DNA of 27,401 bases from Phycisphaerales bacterium (lineage in GTDB: Bacteria > Planctomycetota > Phycisphaerae > UBA1845 > Fen-1342): the NCBI GenBank assembly GCA_022839625.1, contig JALHJL010000015.1, positions 1-27,401 on the forward strand, read 5' to 3'. Below the pieces are notes generated by a model. The model saw nothing but the letters and a program-made list of their open reading frames with translations. It was not told the DNA's origin and did not search any database. Positions 1-9,300 of the stretch are shown here, one piece after another; position 1 is the stretch's first letter; each line of letters begins with the position of its first letter. The position numbers and the translations under genes were made by a program.

Positions 1-420
1 AGCAGAGCTTTGCCCTACTGCGGGAAAGGACGGCGAGCGGTTGCCTACCCGTTCCTGACGAGGCAAAGCAGAGCCTTGCCCTACTGCGGGAAGGGACGGC
101 GGACGATTGCCTACCCGTTCCTGACGAGGCAAAGCAGAGCCTTGCCCTACTGCGGGAAGGGACGGCGAACGGTTGCCTACCCGTTCCTGACGAGGCAAAG
201 CAGAGCTTCGCCCTACTGCGGGAAAGGACGGCGAGCGGTTGCCTGCCCGTTCCTGACGAGGCAAAGCAGAGCTTCGCCCTACTGCGGGAAGGGACAGCGA
301 ACGGTTGCCTACCCGTTCCTGACGAGGCAAAGCAGAGCTTTGCCCTACTGCGGGAAAGGACGGCGAACGGTTGCCTACCCGTTCCTGACGAGGCAAAGCA
401 GAGCTTTGCCCTACTGCGGG
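1..420. repeat. 66-bp tandem repeat array with GTAG-headed hairpins
   Basis: Six full units of 66 bp (starting at 1, 67, 133, 199, 265, 331) and a seventh that stays recognisable to about 420. Units differ at only a few sites. Across each unit junction lies a hairpin GGCAAAGC, 3-nt loop AGA, GCTTTGCC or a one-base variant (for example 62-80), followed on the plus strand by CTAC. Read on the minus strand this is GTAG directly abutting the hairpin. A second GTAG with a weaker palindrome (GGCAACCGTTCGCC) occurs in each unit, so the unit resembles a BIME made of two REP-like elements in the same orientation. 66 is a multiple of 3, so both strands stay open through the array, but most differences between units would change amino acids, which argues against coding. 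The array touches the left end, so its true copy number is unknown. Confidence 0.93.
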
Positions 421-468
421 AGAAGACGGTGGGTGCTTGTCCGACCGCGCTTCAGGCAGGCCAAGCAC

Positions 469-609
469 GTAGGGCAGGTGGAGGCCGCACGGCGGCCGAA
501 ACCTGCCGGTGATCGTGTTGTCGGGGTCCACACGGTGACTCGGCGAGCACCGCTCAATACCCGAGCCGTGGCAGGTTGCATCCGCCGGGGCGGATTCCAC
601 CTGCCCTAC
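469..609. repeat. Outward-facing pair of GTAG-headed hairpins (BIME-like)
   Basis: A perfect 14-bp inverted repeat (469-482 and 596-609) bounds this 141-bp stretch. The left element reads GTAG (469-472), stem GGCAGGT (473-479), a 3x3 internal loop, inner stem GGCCG/CGGCC (483-487, 493-497), closing ACCTGCC (501-507). The right element on the minus strand has GTAG (609-606), the same outer stem (570-576/599-605), a 3x3 internal loop and a different inner stem, ATCCGCC/GGCGGAT (580-586, 589-595). The inner stem differs in sequence while pairing is kept, which suggests selection for structure. Heads point outward, as in classical BIMEs. The rest of 421-856 holds further palindromes listed separately and no gene that I can support. 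Confidence 0.75.
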
Positions 610-674
610 CGTGACTGGGCGGGAATCCCTTCCTGCGTGCGAACTGGCCCGTCGCTTGCGCTCCGGGCTCCGAT

Positions 675-695
675 CGGCCGGCGAGGCGCCGGCCG
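675..695. repeat. Perfect 9-bp-stem palindrome
   Basis: CGGCCGGCG (675-683), loop AGG, CGCCGGCCG (687-695). It has no GTAG foot and lies between the BIME-like pair and the GGGTGC-footed hairpins, downstream of the sigma factor gene on the minus strand. It has no T run, so it is not a canonical terminator. Confidence 0.55.
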
Positions 696-721
696 CTGCG
701 CGCTCAGGTGCCACAGGCTTC

Positions 722-792
722 GGGTGCCACGGACGACTTGTCCGCCCGTGTACGGACCGTCTCTCACTGGCAGCAAGCTGCCAGTGGCACCC
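722..792. repeat. Outward-facing pair of GGGTGC-footed hairpins
   Basis: On the plus strand GGGTGC (722-727) abuts an imperfect hairpin running from CACGG (728-732) to CCGTG (746-750). On the minus strand the same foot (complement of 787-792) abuts a perfect 10-bp stem, CACTGGCAGC (765-774) with 2-nt loop AA and GCTGCCAGTG (777-786). The shared foot and the CAC...GTG ends of both stems suggest a second palindrome family distinct from the GTAG-headed one. I infer dispersal; only this pair is seen in the window. Confidence 0.55.
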
Positions 793-856
793 CGCGGCGC
801 CACCCAACGCACGCCGCCGCGCACACGCTGTGTGCGGGGGCCGCTGGGGCGTGCGG

Positions 857-1453
857 CTAGACGTCGCCGTCCTCGTCCAACTCGGCCAGCCGCTCTTTGA
901 GCCGCTTCAAGACTCGGCTGCGGGCCTGGTAGACGCTGGCCTTGCTGAGGCCAAGCGAGGCGGCGGTGTCCTCCACGGGCTGGCCGGCCAGGACATGCAT
1001 CTCGAAGGCCTGAAGCGTGGGCCGCTCAAACTCGTTGCTGACGGACTGCATGGCCCACCGCAGGCGGTGCAGTTGCCATTCGCGCTCCCAACGCGCGTCG
1101 CAGCTCGCCTCCTTCTCATTGGCCACGTAATCGAGCGTCAGGGGGTCCAGCATCGCCGGTTGCGCGGCCTTCTTGCTGGCGCGACGCGACATGGCGTGAA
1201 CGACCGACGATCGGAGGTACGTGCGGAACCGCCCCTTGCGCGCGTCGTACTCGAAGTCCCCAATCGCCTTGAAGAGATACATCTCCACTTCCTGAACCAC
1301 GTCCTCGGCGTCCGCGTGGCTGGCCCCGCGGGCACGGGCGTAACGGTACAGCAGTTGACCGTACCGCCGGTGGAACTCCTGCCAGCTCAGCTTGTCGGTC
1401 CGGTCCTTGAGCCGCAGAAGAAAGGTCAGATGGGTGGAGTCGGCCTCGCTCAT
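857..1453 (-). CDS. ECF-type RNA polymerase sigma factor
   Basis: 198-residue sigma-70 family protein. The N-terminal half has a region 2 pattern: a YGQLLYRYARARG-like helix, then DAEDVVQEVEMYLFKAI and the YDARKGRFRTYLRS segment typical of short sigma factors that melt -10 DNA. The C-terminal part (about 130-185) has a region 4 helix-turn-helix, with TAASLGLSKASVYQARSRVLKRLKERL contacting the -35 element in known members. The ATG at 1453 is chosen; a TTG at 1495 would overlap the miaA stop. It lies 38 bp downstream of miaA on the same strand and is probably cotranscribed. No anti-sigma factor gene is adjacent. The family call is firm; the subgroup and regulon cannot be read from sequence. Confidence 0.9.
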   Translation of the reverse strand: MSEADSTHLTFLLRLKDRTDKLSWQEFHRRYGQLLYRYARARGASHADAEDVVQEVEMYLFKAIGDFEYDARKGRFRTYLRSSVVHAMSRRASKKAAQPAMLDPLTLDYVANEKEASCDARWEREWQLHRLRWAMQSVSNEFERPTLQAFEMHVLAGQPVEDTAASLGLSKASVYQARSRVLKRLKERLAELDEDGDV

Positions 1454-1491
1454 CAGCCGCCATTGTGGCAAACGGGGCGCCGCCGCACAAC

Positions 1492-2472
1492 TCAAATCGC
1501 TTGGGGCGAAGTCGTCTTACCAGGGTCGGGCGGGCCACCCTCCGCGAGCAGCCGGGTAAGTTCCGGGAGGAGGGTTGCCGTGTCCTCCACCTCGTCGGCG
1601 TCGAGCCACAGCAAGCCGCCCAGCCGCTTGAGCCACGTGCGTTGCTGTTTGGCCAGGCGGCGGGAGTGAATCTTGACCTGTTCGACCGCGTCGTCGAGGG
1701 AGAGCCGGCCCTCGAAGTGCTCGAACAGCTCCGCATACCCGACCGCCTGCCGGGCCTGCGGGCCGACGCCGCGCGGGTCGGCCCAGATGCGCCGGGCCTC
1801 GTCGGCCAGCCCCTCGGCGACCATCCTTCGTACGCGGAGGTTGATGCGCCGGTTCGTGTCCTCGCGGCTGCGACCAACGGCGACCAGCGACCAGCGCCAA
1901 TCGGCACGGCGTACGGCGGCCCGGTCCCACTGCTGTTGCAGCGCGCTGATCGGCTGACCGGTCAGGTGGAACACCTCGAGGGCCCGCTCGACCCGGCGCA
2001 GGTCGCGGTGGTGGATACGGTCGGCGGCCTCCGGGTCGATGCTCCGTAGCTCCCCATGCAGCACTTCCAAGCCTTCCCGCGCGGCCCGCCGGCGTATTGC
2101 GGCGCGGAAGTCCGGGGCCGCCGGCGGCCCCTCGAAAAGCCCCTCGTACCAGCACTTGAAGTAGAGCATCGTGCCGCCGACGGCGATCGCCGGTCGTTCG
2201 CGCGCGTGACTCTCCGTGACGGCCTGGTCAGCCAGCTCGACGAAGCGGGCGGCGCTGAACGACTGCCAGGGGTCGGCAACGTCAATCAGGTGGTGGGGGA
2301 CCGCGGACCGCGCGGCACCCGACGGCTTGGCCGTACCGATGTCCATTCCGCGGTAGATCTTCATCGAGTCGAGGCTGATGATTTCGGCGCCCCACTGCCG
2401 GGCCAGGCTGCGGGCCAGCGCGCCCTTGCCCGACGCCGTACAGCCCAGGATGACAATGACGCGGTTCTCCAC
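1492..2472 (-). CDS. miaA: tRNA dimethylallyltransferase
   Basis: Transfers a dimethylallyl group to N6 of A37 in tRNAs that read UNN codons, a cytoplasmic modification step. The N-terminus carries the P-loop GCTASGKG (the family usually has GPTASGKT), followed by the signature DSMKIYRGMDIGTAKPS and the PHHLIDVADPWQSFSAARF segment. GGTMLYFKCWYEGLFEGPP and RRVERALEVFHLTGQPIS are also typical. Length from the GTG at 2472 is 326 residues, normal for MiaA. The frame stays open upstream to 2583, but family proteins begin just before the VIVILG strand, and the upstream stretch contains a palindrome (2505-2528), so the GTG is preferred despite lacking a clear Shine-Dalgarno sequence. It is first in a probable two-gene unit with the ECF sigma factor. 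Confidence 0.95.
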   Translation of the reverse strand: MENRVIVILGCTASGKGALARSLARQWGAEIISLDSMKIYRGMDIGTAKPSGAARSAVPHHLIDVADPWQSFSAARFVELADQAVTESHARERPAIAVGGTMLYFKCWYEGLFEGPPAAPDFRAAIRRRAAREGLEVLHGELRSIDPEAADRIHHRDLRRVERALEVFHLTGQPISALQQQWDRAAVRRADWRWSLVAVGRSREDTNRRINLRVRRMVAEGLADEARRIWADPRGVGPQARQAVGYAELFEHFEGRLSLDDAVEQVKIHSRRLAKQQRTWLKRLGGLLWLDADEVEDTATLLPELTRLLAEGGPPDPGKTTSPQAI

Positions 2473-2504
2473 GCCGAGGTTGTACTTCGCGCGGCATGGG
2501 GGGA

Positions 2505-2528
2505 GCAAGCCCGCCGCGATGGGCTTGC
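2505..2528. repeat. Palindrome upstream of miaA
   Basis: GCAAGCCC (2505-2512), 8-nt spacer, GGGCTTGC (2521-2528), a perfect 8-bp inverted repeat in the leader of miaA (minus strand), about 33 bp before its GTG start. It could be an operator, a transcript hairpin or another small dispersed palindrome. It has no GTAG foot. Confidence 0.45.
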
Positions 2529-2554
2529 GGAGTCTGTAACCTCGCCGCGCCGGT

Positions 2555-2583
2555 TTGACCCGCGGGCCTGGCCGGTCGAACAT
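2555..2583 (+). promoter_or_regulatory. Weak sigma-70-like promoter for the lipoprotein-addBA unit
   Basis: TTGACC (2555-2560), 17-bp spacer, GAACAT (2578-2583), 38 bp before the lipoprotein ATG. The -35 is good and the -10 is poor, so this is tentative. Confidence 0.25.
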
Positions 2584-2621
2584 ACGCTCCGTCGGCAGGT
2601 CGCAGACAAAAGGAGAAGGAG

Positions 2622-2918
2622 ATGCGCGCTCTGGTGTGGTTCGTGCTCGTCGCGGGGCTGGTGATCGGTGCCGCCGGGTGTGTGACGGCCCCCGAGAGGA
2701 TCGACGTCCGGGTGGGGAGCGATCGTCCGGCGCCGGTGGACTCGAGCCGCGTCCCCCAGCCGACCACGCTGGAGGAAGCGCGGGGCGAGCTGAACCGGGC
2801 GTACCAGAACCTCCAGTACCTGGAGCGGGAGAACGCTCGCCTGGGCGAGAAGGCGGCCAAGTACAAGAGCGAGCGGGATGACTGCCGGCGCCGGCTCAAG
2901 AAGTACGAGGACGATTGA
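2622..2918 (+). CDS. Small coiled-coil lipoprotein, function unknown
   Basis: 98 residues. The start is fixed by a strong purine-rich Shine-Dalgarno (AAAAGGAGAAGGAG) just upstream of the ATG. The N-terminus is a signal peptide with a hydrophobic core (LVWFVLVAGLVIGAAG) and lipobox AAGC, so Cys20 is probably lipidated and the mature protein anchored in a membrane. The rest is a short Pro/Ser linker followed by a charged heptad-like coiled coil (about 50-95: EEARGELNRAYQNLQYLERE and on to RRRLKKYEDD). No enzymatic motif is visible. Its stop is 13 bp before addB, so cotranscription is likely, but a functional link between a lipoprotein and recombination enzymes is not implied. I do not recognise a named family. 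Confidence 0.8.
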   Translation: MRALVWFVLVAGLVIGAAGCVTAPERIDVRVGSDRPAPVDSSRVPQPTTLEEARGELNRAYQNLQYLERENARLGEKAAKYKSERDDCRRRLKKYEDD

Positions 2919-2931
2919 GCGCGAGGCCGTC

Positions 2932-5900
2932 ATGGCCGTGACGTTCATCCTGGGGCGGGCCGGCGCGGGCAAGACCCACCATTGCCTGAGCGCGGTCCTC
3001 CATGAGCTGGAACGCACCGGGGAATCACGCCGCCTGGTCCTGCTGGTCCCGGAGCAGGCCAGCTTCCAGATGGAGCGGGCACTTGCCACGCGCGCGCCCG
3101 GGGGCGGCTACTGGCGCGCCGAAGTGCTGAGCTTCTCGCGCCTGGCGCGGCGGGTGCTGGGTGCGAGCGGCGGCGAACCCACGATCATTGGCTCCGAAGC
3201 GCGCCCGTTGGTTCTGCGGTCCGTTGTTGCGCGGTGCCACGATTCCGCCCAGGCGCTGCGCGCGGCGGCGCGCACGCAGGGTTTCTACGTCGAGCTGTCG
3301 CACCTCGTCGAGGAGCTCCTGCGGGAGGACGTTGCGCCCGGCGTTCTGCTCGATGCCGCCGCACAGCTTTCGGACGCCGCTTCGCGCGGCAAGGTCCAGG
3401 ACGTTGCGCGGATCTACGCGGACTACCTGGCGTGGCTGGGTGCGGAGCGTGTGGACGCCGCGGCCCGGCTGGCGGAAGTGCGCAAGCGGCTGGCGGACGT
3501 GAGTTGGCTGAGCGACGCGTCCCTTTGGGTGGACGGGTTTTCGGGATTCACGGGGCAGGAGCTGTTGACGCTGGTGACACTCGCTCGCCGCGTGCGCGAC
3601 CTGACCATCGCGCTGCTCGTGGATCCGCTCGCCCCGGCCGTACGGAACCCGCGGCAACCCCCGGACCCGATCGGCCTGTTTCAGCGGCCCGAGACGACGT
3701 ACCAGCGGCTGTGCGGCCTGTTTGGGGAGGCGGGGGTCGAAGTTGCGCCGCCGGTGGAATTGCGGCCGCGCGCGCTGCCGCGCTTCGTTCACGCACCCGG
3801 GTTGGCCGAGTTGGAGGCCGGGCTGGCAACGCCCGCCGACGAACACCGACCGGCGCGGTCAACACCCACCGCTCCCTCCGGGTCGCGGTTCGGATCGGGG
3901 AGCTCGGCGGCAGCAGCGGTGCGTGTGCTGGAGTGCCCGACGCACCGGGACGAGCTGCGGGCCGCGGCACGCTGGATTCGCACGTTGATCGCCGACGCGC
4001 GCGGCGCGCTGCGTTTCCGCGACTTTGCGCTGATCGCGCGCGATCTGGAGCCGCTGGTGCCGGTCGTCGAGGAGGTTCTGGCGGAGTACGAAATCCCGTA
4101 CTTCCTGGATCGCCGGCGCGCGATGCGGACGCACCCGCTGGCCCGGCTGCTGCCGGCGCTGCTGGAAGTGGTCACAGGGGATTTCGACGTCGACTCCACT
4201 GTGCGGCTGCTGCGGACGCGGCTGCTGCCTCTGACCCGTGACCAGGCCGAGCAGTTTGAGAACGTAGTAGTCAACCACCAGGTGCGCGGGCTCGCCTACT
4301 GGCGCCAGCCCACCTGGGAGCTTGAGCCAGGCGCGCCGCCGGCCGACTTCTTCGCGGCGCAGCGGCTGGGGCTCGCGCAGGCCCTGGAGCCGTTGGTTGA
4401 GTTGGCTGGCGGTCGCAGTGCGCCGACCGGAGCGGCGTGGGCCAAGGCGCTGTTCCGGGTGTTGGAGCAACTCGGGGTGCGCGTGCAGATCGAGGGCTGG
4501 ATCAACGAGTCCCGCCGGGAGCGCCGCTGGGAGGCGGCGGAGACGCACCGGCTGGCGTGGGCCGCGCTGTGCGGGTTGCTGCAAGATTTGCATGACGCGC
4601 TCGGCGAAACGGCCCTGGCGCCCGAGGACCTGGCGGGCGTGGTGGGCTCGGCACTGGGCGAGCTGACGCTGGGTCTGGCCCCGCCGACGCTCGACCAGGT
4701 CCTGGTAAGCGCCATCGAGCGCAGCCGGCACCCGGACATCAAGCACGCCTGGGTGCTGGCCTTTAACGAGGGGATCTTCCCCGCGCGGCCGCCCGACGAT
4801 CGGCTGTTGAGCGCCACGGAGCGTGACGGCCTGCACCGCGCCGGCCTGACCGCACTCGGTTCCCGTCGTGACGACGTGCTCGGCGAGCGGCTACTGGCGT
4901 ATGTCGCGCTGACGCGCCCCTCGCAAAGCCTGGTGATCAGCTTCGCGACGGTCGGCGACGACGGCGGCGAGCTGCTCGCCTCGCCGCTGTTGGCCGACGT
5001 CCTCCGCGCCGCGCCGGGCGTGCAAGTGACGCGGGTTGCGCAGCACGAGCCGCCGGTCACGGTGGCCGAGCTGGCCCGCGAGTATCTCGGCGTGTGCGAC
5101 GATCCGCGGCGCGAGCTCGAGCGCCGGCGGTATGAGCGGCTGTGTGCGCACACACGCGCGCAGCCCGCGCAGGCCGGTGTGCTGGACTGGTTGCTGCGCG
5201 GCGCGGGCTACCGCAATGAACCGGCCCCCATCGGCAACTACCGGTGCCGCGGAGTTGCGGAGGAGACGGTGGCCTGGGACGGCTCGCCGTCGGAAGTCGA
5301 GACGTATCTGCAATGCCCGTTCCAGCACTTCGCGAAGCATGGCCTGCGGCTGGACAGTGCGCGCGGCCCGCGGCCGCTGCGCTGGGACCTCGGCGAGGTG
5401 GCCCACGACATCCTGGCGCAAGTGACGCGGCGGGCGATGCAGACACCCGGCGGGGTCCGCGCCGTGGACGAGGCGCGCTGGCAGGAGTGGCTTCAGGAGG
5501 CCGTGGCGGACTTCTGGCGGCAACAGCCGGCGGATCAGGCACAACGTCGCGCGGACCTCGTGTTCATGGGGCAGCTTCTCGCCGGCTTCCTGCGCGACGT
5601 CGTCGCGGTCCACGCCGCCCGCTGGCGACGCGGCCGGTTTGAGCCGCTCTTCTGCGAGCAGCGGTTTGAAGCCGACGGCCGGGAGGAAGCATTGCGCGGG
5701 TTCGAGCTGCGGCTCTCGGACGGGCGCACGGTCCGCCTGCGCGGGCAGATCGACCGGGTCGACGTGTGTCCGGAGCAGAATGAGCGGTTGCTGCTGATCT
5801 ACGATTACAAGAGCAGCCGCGTGGGCACGATCCGAACGGATTACCTGACGGGCCATCGGCTGCAACTGTTCATCTATCTGCTCGCCCTGCGCGAGGCTTT

Positions 5901-6396
5901 CGCTCAGGATCCCGCGGTTCGCCCGGCCGGCGTGTTGCTCGCACCGCTCTACCCTGACTTGAGCGTCCTGGACACGCAGTACGCGCTCGACGCCCCGCCG
6001 CTCGAACAGATGATGTACATGTACCGCCCGCGGGGACTCGTCACGGAGTCCGCGGCACGCGCCCTGGACGAACAACTGGGACAGGCGCCATCGCCAGTGG
6101 CGCAACTCCAATTGCGGAAGGACGGGACTTTCTACTCGCGTGCGGACGCGGCTCCCGCCGCCGACATCGACGCGCGGATCGAGCTGGCGGCCGAGACGGT
6201 GCGGCGGGCGGCCGAGGGCATTTGTGCCGGGCGCATCGACGTGAGCCCGCTCGTCGAAGGCCGGACGCTGGCCTGCCGGAACTGCGATTTCCAGCCGGTT
6301 TGCCGCTTCGATCCCCTGTACAACGCGCCGCGGCCGGCGGAGCGGGCGCTGCCGCAGCTCAGCCCCGTGGCTTCGGATGAGGGGGACGCGGCATGA
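2932..6396 (+). CDS. addB: ATP-dependent helicase-nuclease subunit B (AddB)
   Basis: 1154 residues, partner of AddA in double-strand-break end resection. Walker A GRAGAGKT is at residues 8-15. The middle is the degenerate helicase core typical of AddB (for example HAWVLAFNEGIFPARPPDDRLLS and LLAYVALTRPSQSLVISFA). The C-terminal PD-(D/E)XK nuclease shows GQIDRVD (Asp941) and YDYKSS (Asp958, Lys960). Four cysteines, C795, C1115, C1118 and C1124, fit the 4Fe-4S staple that brackets the AddB nuclease domain. A GAGG Shine-Dalgarno at 2923-2926 supports the ATG at 2932 over earlier in-frame starts. The stop overlaps the addA start (ATGA), so translation is probably coupled. Around residues 300-330 a Pro/Ser/Gly-rich linker is probably disordered. 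Confidence 0.95.
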   Translation: MAVTFILGRAGAGKTHHCLSAVLHELERTGESRRLVLLVPEQASFQMERALATRAPGGGYWRAEVLSFSRLARRVLGASGGEPTIIGSEARPLVLRSVVARCHDSAQALRAAARTQGFYVELSHLVEELLREDVAPGVLLDAAAQLSDAASRGKVQDVARIYADYLAWLGAERVDAAARLAEVRKRLADVSWLSDASLWVDGFSGFTGQELLTLVTLARRVRDLTIALLVDPLAPAVRNPRQPPDPIGLFQRPETTYQRLCGLFGEAGVEVAPPVELRPRALPRFVHAPGLAELEAGLATPADEHRPARSTPTAPSGSRFGSGSSAAAAVRVLECPTHRDELRAAARWIRTLIADARGALRFRDFALIARDLEPLVPVVEEVLAEYEIPYFLDRRRAMRTHPLARLLPALLEVVTGDFDVDSTVRLLRTRLLPLTRDQAEQFENVVVNHQVRGLAYWRQPTWELEPGAPPADFFAAQRLGLAQALEPLVELAGGRSAPTGAAWAKALFRVLEQLGVRVQIEGWINESRRERRWEAAETHRLAWAALCGLLQDLHDALGETALAPEDLAGVVGSALGELTLGLAPPTLDQVLVSAIERSRHPDIKHAWVLAFNEGIFPARPPDDRLLSATERDGLHRAGLTALGSRRDDVLGERLLAYVALTRPSQSLVISFATVGDDGGELLASPLLADVLRAAPGVQVTRVAQHEPPVTVAELAREYLGVCDDPRRELERRRYERLCAHTRAQPAQAGVLDWLLRGAGYRNEPAPIGNYRCRGVAEETVAWDGSPSEVETYLQCPFQHFAKHGLRLDSARGPRPLRWDLGEVAHDILAQVTRRAMQTPGGVRAVDEARWQEWLQEAVADFWRQQPADQAQRRADLVFMGQLLAGFLRDVVAVHAARWRRGRFEPLFCEQRFEADGREEALRGFELRLSDGRTVRLRGQIDRVDVCPEQNERLLLIYDYKSSRVGTIRTDYLTGHRLQLFIYLLALREAFAQDPAVRPAGVLLAPLYPDLSVLDTQYALDAPPLEQMMYMYRPRGLVTESAARALDEQLGQAPSPVAQLQLRKDGTFYSRADAAPAADIDARIELAAETVRRAAEGICAGRIDVSPLVEGRTLACRNCDFQPVCRFDPLYNAPRPAERALPQLSPVASDEGDAA

Positions 6397-9300
6397 AGCT
6401 CACCGACAGCCAGCGCCGGGCCGTCGAGCACCGCGGCTCCAACCTGCTGGTCGCCGCGTCCGCGGGCGCTGGCAAGACGGAAGTGCTCGCCCGGCGGTGT
6501 GTCGCCCTGCTGGCCGACCCGCAGCGGCCGTGCGAGATCGATCGGCTGCTCGTAGTGACGTTCACGCGGGCGGCGGCGGCGGAGCTGCGCGTCCGGGTGG
6601 CCCGGATGCTGCGTGAAGAGGCCGGCCGCGTGCCGTCGACCGAGTTGCGGCGGCACCTCGTGCGACAGGCGCTGCTCGTTCATGCGGCGGACATCGGAAC
6701 CATCGACGGCTGGTGCGGGCGCATGGTGCGCGAACACTTCGCGGAGGCCGGGGTGGACGTGGACTTCTCCGTGCTCGGGGAGCAGGAGGCGAAGGTCCTG
6801 CGCAGCCAGGTGCTCGACGAGCTGTTCGACGAGATTCACCGCGGCGTCGAGCCGTGGACCGCGGACGCCCGCGCGTGGGTCGCGCGCGCGGCCGCGCCGG
6901 ACGACGGCTTTCTGCGCGAGCTGGTCGCGCAACTGAACGGCTTTCGGGAGCACCTGGTCAACCCGGATGCGTGGTTCGAGCAGCAGCAACGTGCCACGGA
7001 AACGGACGACACTGCGCCCCTGCTCGCCCGCGCGCTGGCCGCCGAGTGCGACTTTCAATGCGGCCAGCTCGGATCGCTGCTTAAACGACTGCCGGCCGAG
7101 GCCGCTGCCACCCTGCGGCCCTATCACGAGGCGCTGGCTGAGTGGCGGACCCAATTGCAGGCGTCTGCCGCCCTGCCGAGCACCGTCGAGGCAATCGCCG
7201 CGTTCAAGATCGCCAGGCCCGGCCGGCGGAAGGATGAACCGACGGAGGCCGGGGAGGTGGCGGAGGTGCGCGAGCGGTGGCTGGGCCGCCGGTTGCAGGC
7301 AACGTGGTCGCCCGACAGCGTCGCCACCATGCTCAAGCACGCCCCCGCCGCCGCTGCGCTCGTCGCGACGCTGCTAGGGCTGGAAGGGCGTTACCAGCGA
7401 ATGCTGGAAGAGGCGAAGCGGCGGCAGGCGGCCTACGAGTTCGGCGACGTGCTGCGCATGGCCCTGGACCTGCTGGGCCGGCCCGGCGCGGGACGGATGC
7501 GTGAGCCGACCGCCGTCGCTCGCCGTTTGCAGCAACGGTACGAGCATATCCTCGTGGACGAGTACCAGGACACCAGCCCGGTGCAGGTGGAGATCCTGCG
7601 GCTCGTCACGCGCGACGCACCCGGCCAGGGCAATCGCTTCATGGTCGGCGACGTGAAGCAGAGCATCTATGGGTTCCGGCAGGCGGAACCGCGGCTCTTC
7701 AGCGAGCTGAGCGCCGCACTCGAACGCGGGGAGCTGGAGGGGCGGATTGAGTACCTGTCCGACAACTTCCGCAGTCACGGCGCGGTGCTCGACGCGCTGA
7801 ACCAGGTGTTCGCGGCGTTGTTCGATCCGGCGCTCGGCGGCACGGCATACGGCGTGAAGGAGCGGCTCCGTGCGGGGCGCGACCCGGAGGAAATCGCAAA
7901 CTCCACGCTCGACGGCACGCCGCGTGTCAGCGTGCACGTGATCGAACACAACCCGCGGGCCGAGCACTTCGCGGACAGCGATGAGCTGCCCGTCGAGGTC
8001 AGCGAACGCGAGGCGCAGCTCGCCGCGCAGCAGATTCATGAGCTGCTGCGCGCGGAGACCAGGATTCCCTGCCGCGACGCTGACCAGGGCCTGCGCTTGC
8101 GCCCGCTGCGCCTGGCGGACATCGTGATTCTGTTGCGCTCGGCGGCCCATCACGCCGGCCGAATCGCCCGCGTGTTGCGCCTCAACGGGATTCCGTGCGT
8201 GACCGGCGGGCGCGAATCGCTGCTGGACGCGGTCGAGGTCATGGACGTATGCAGCGTGCTGAAGCTGCTGGTCAACCGCCGCCAGGACGTGCCGCTGGCA
8301 GGCTACCTGCGCAGCCCGCTTGCGGGGCTGACGGAGGCGGAGCTGCTGGCCGTGCGGGCGGCCGCGCCACCCGGGACGCCGAGCTTCTACGAAGCGGTGG
8401 AGCACTACCGCAGTGTCCGCCCCGTTGCGTCCCTGGCCGCCGGGCTCGACGGGGCCTTGGGTCAGCTCGACCGCTGGGCGACGGCGGCGCGCGAGGAGGA
8501 ATTGCCGGGGCTGCTGCGGCGCGTCTTCGCGGACAGCGGCGCGCTGCTCCTCGCACGGGCGCTGCGCAACGGCGAGCAACGGGTCGCGCTGCTGCGCTCG
8601 CTTCAGAACCTGGCGACACAGTTCGCGGGCTCCACCGGCGGAGGTGTGGCCGAGTTCGTGGCCTACCTGGAGGCGCTGGCCGAAGAGGAGATCGACCCGG
8701 GCGCCCTCGCGGCCGGCGACGAAGACGTCGTGCGGATCATGACGATCCACGCGGCGAAGGGGCTCGAATTCCCCGTGGTCTTCCTGCTTGGCGCGGGCGC
8801 GTCGTTCAACCGGCAGCGCCAGGGCGGGCCGTTGCAGTGCGACGAAGACTGCGGACTGGGGCTGAGGTTCAACGACTATCCGGCCCGGACCACGCTGGTC
8901 ACGGCGCGGCACTTGATCCTCCGCCGCCGACTGGCCGAACGGGAGCTGGAGGAGGAGCTGCGGCTGCTGTACGTCGCGGCGACCCGAGCCCGCGAACGGC
9001 TCGTGATCGTCGGACACGCGATGCCCGGCGCGTGGGGGCAATACCAGTCCCAGCGCCGCCCGCCGGGCCAGCCGCCGCCGTTGATCTCGCGGATGGGCGT
9101 GCAGAGCCGGCTCGAATGGGTGTTGATGGCCGCGGCGGCACCGGACCGGCCATCCGGCTTGCAGGTCGTTACGCACGCGGACACGGAAATCCAGATGCGC
9201 ACGCCGGACGCGACCTTCGAGCGTTCGCCGCCGTGCCCGGCTGAACCGGGCCGCGCCGATGACGAATGGGTCGCACGGGGTTGCGAGTTGCTCCGGGCGG

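Noticed and set aside
1..420. CRISPR array
   Set aside because: The whole 66-bp unit repeats with a few point changes; there are no unique spacers and no cas genes.
10..900. A plus-strand open frame giving a 22-residue repeat protein (PYCGKGRRTVAYPFLTRQSRA units)
   Set aside because: Openness follows from the 66-bp period and high GC; most differences between units are non-synonymous, the minus frame is equally open, and no ribosome-binding site or recognisable domain is seen. It cannot be fully excluded because the array is cut by the window edge.
1492..1495. TTG start at 1495 for the sigma factor, overlapping the miaA stop
   Set aside because: The extra 14 residues do not resemble sigma factor N-termini, and an ATG at 1453 starts just before the region 2 helices.
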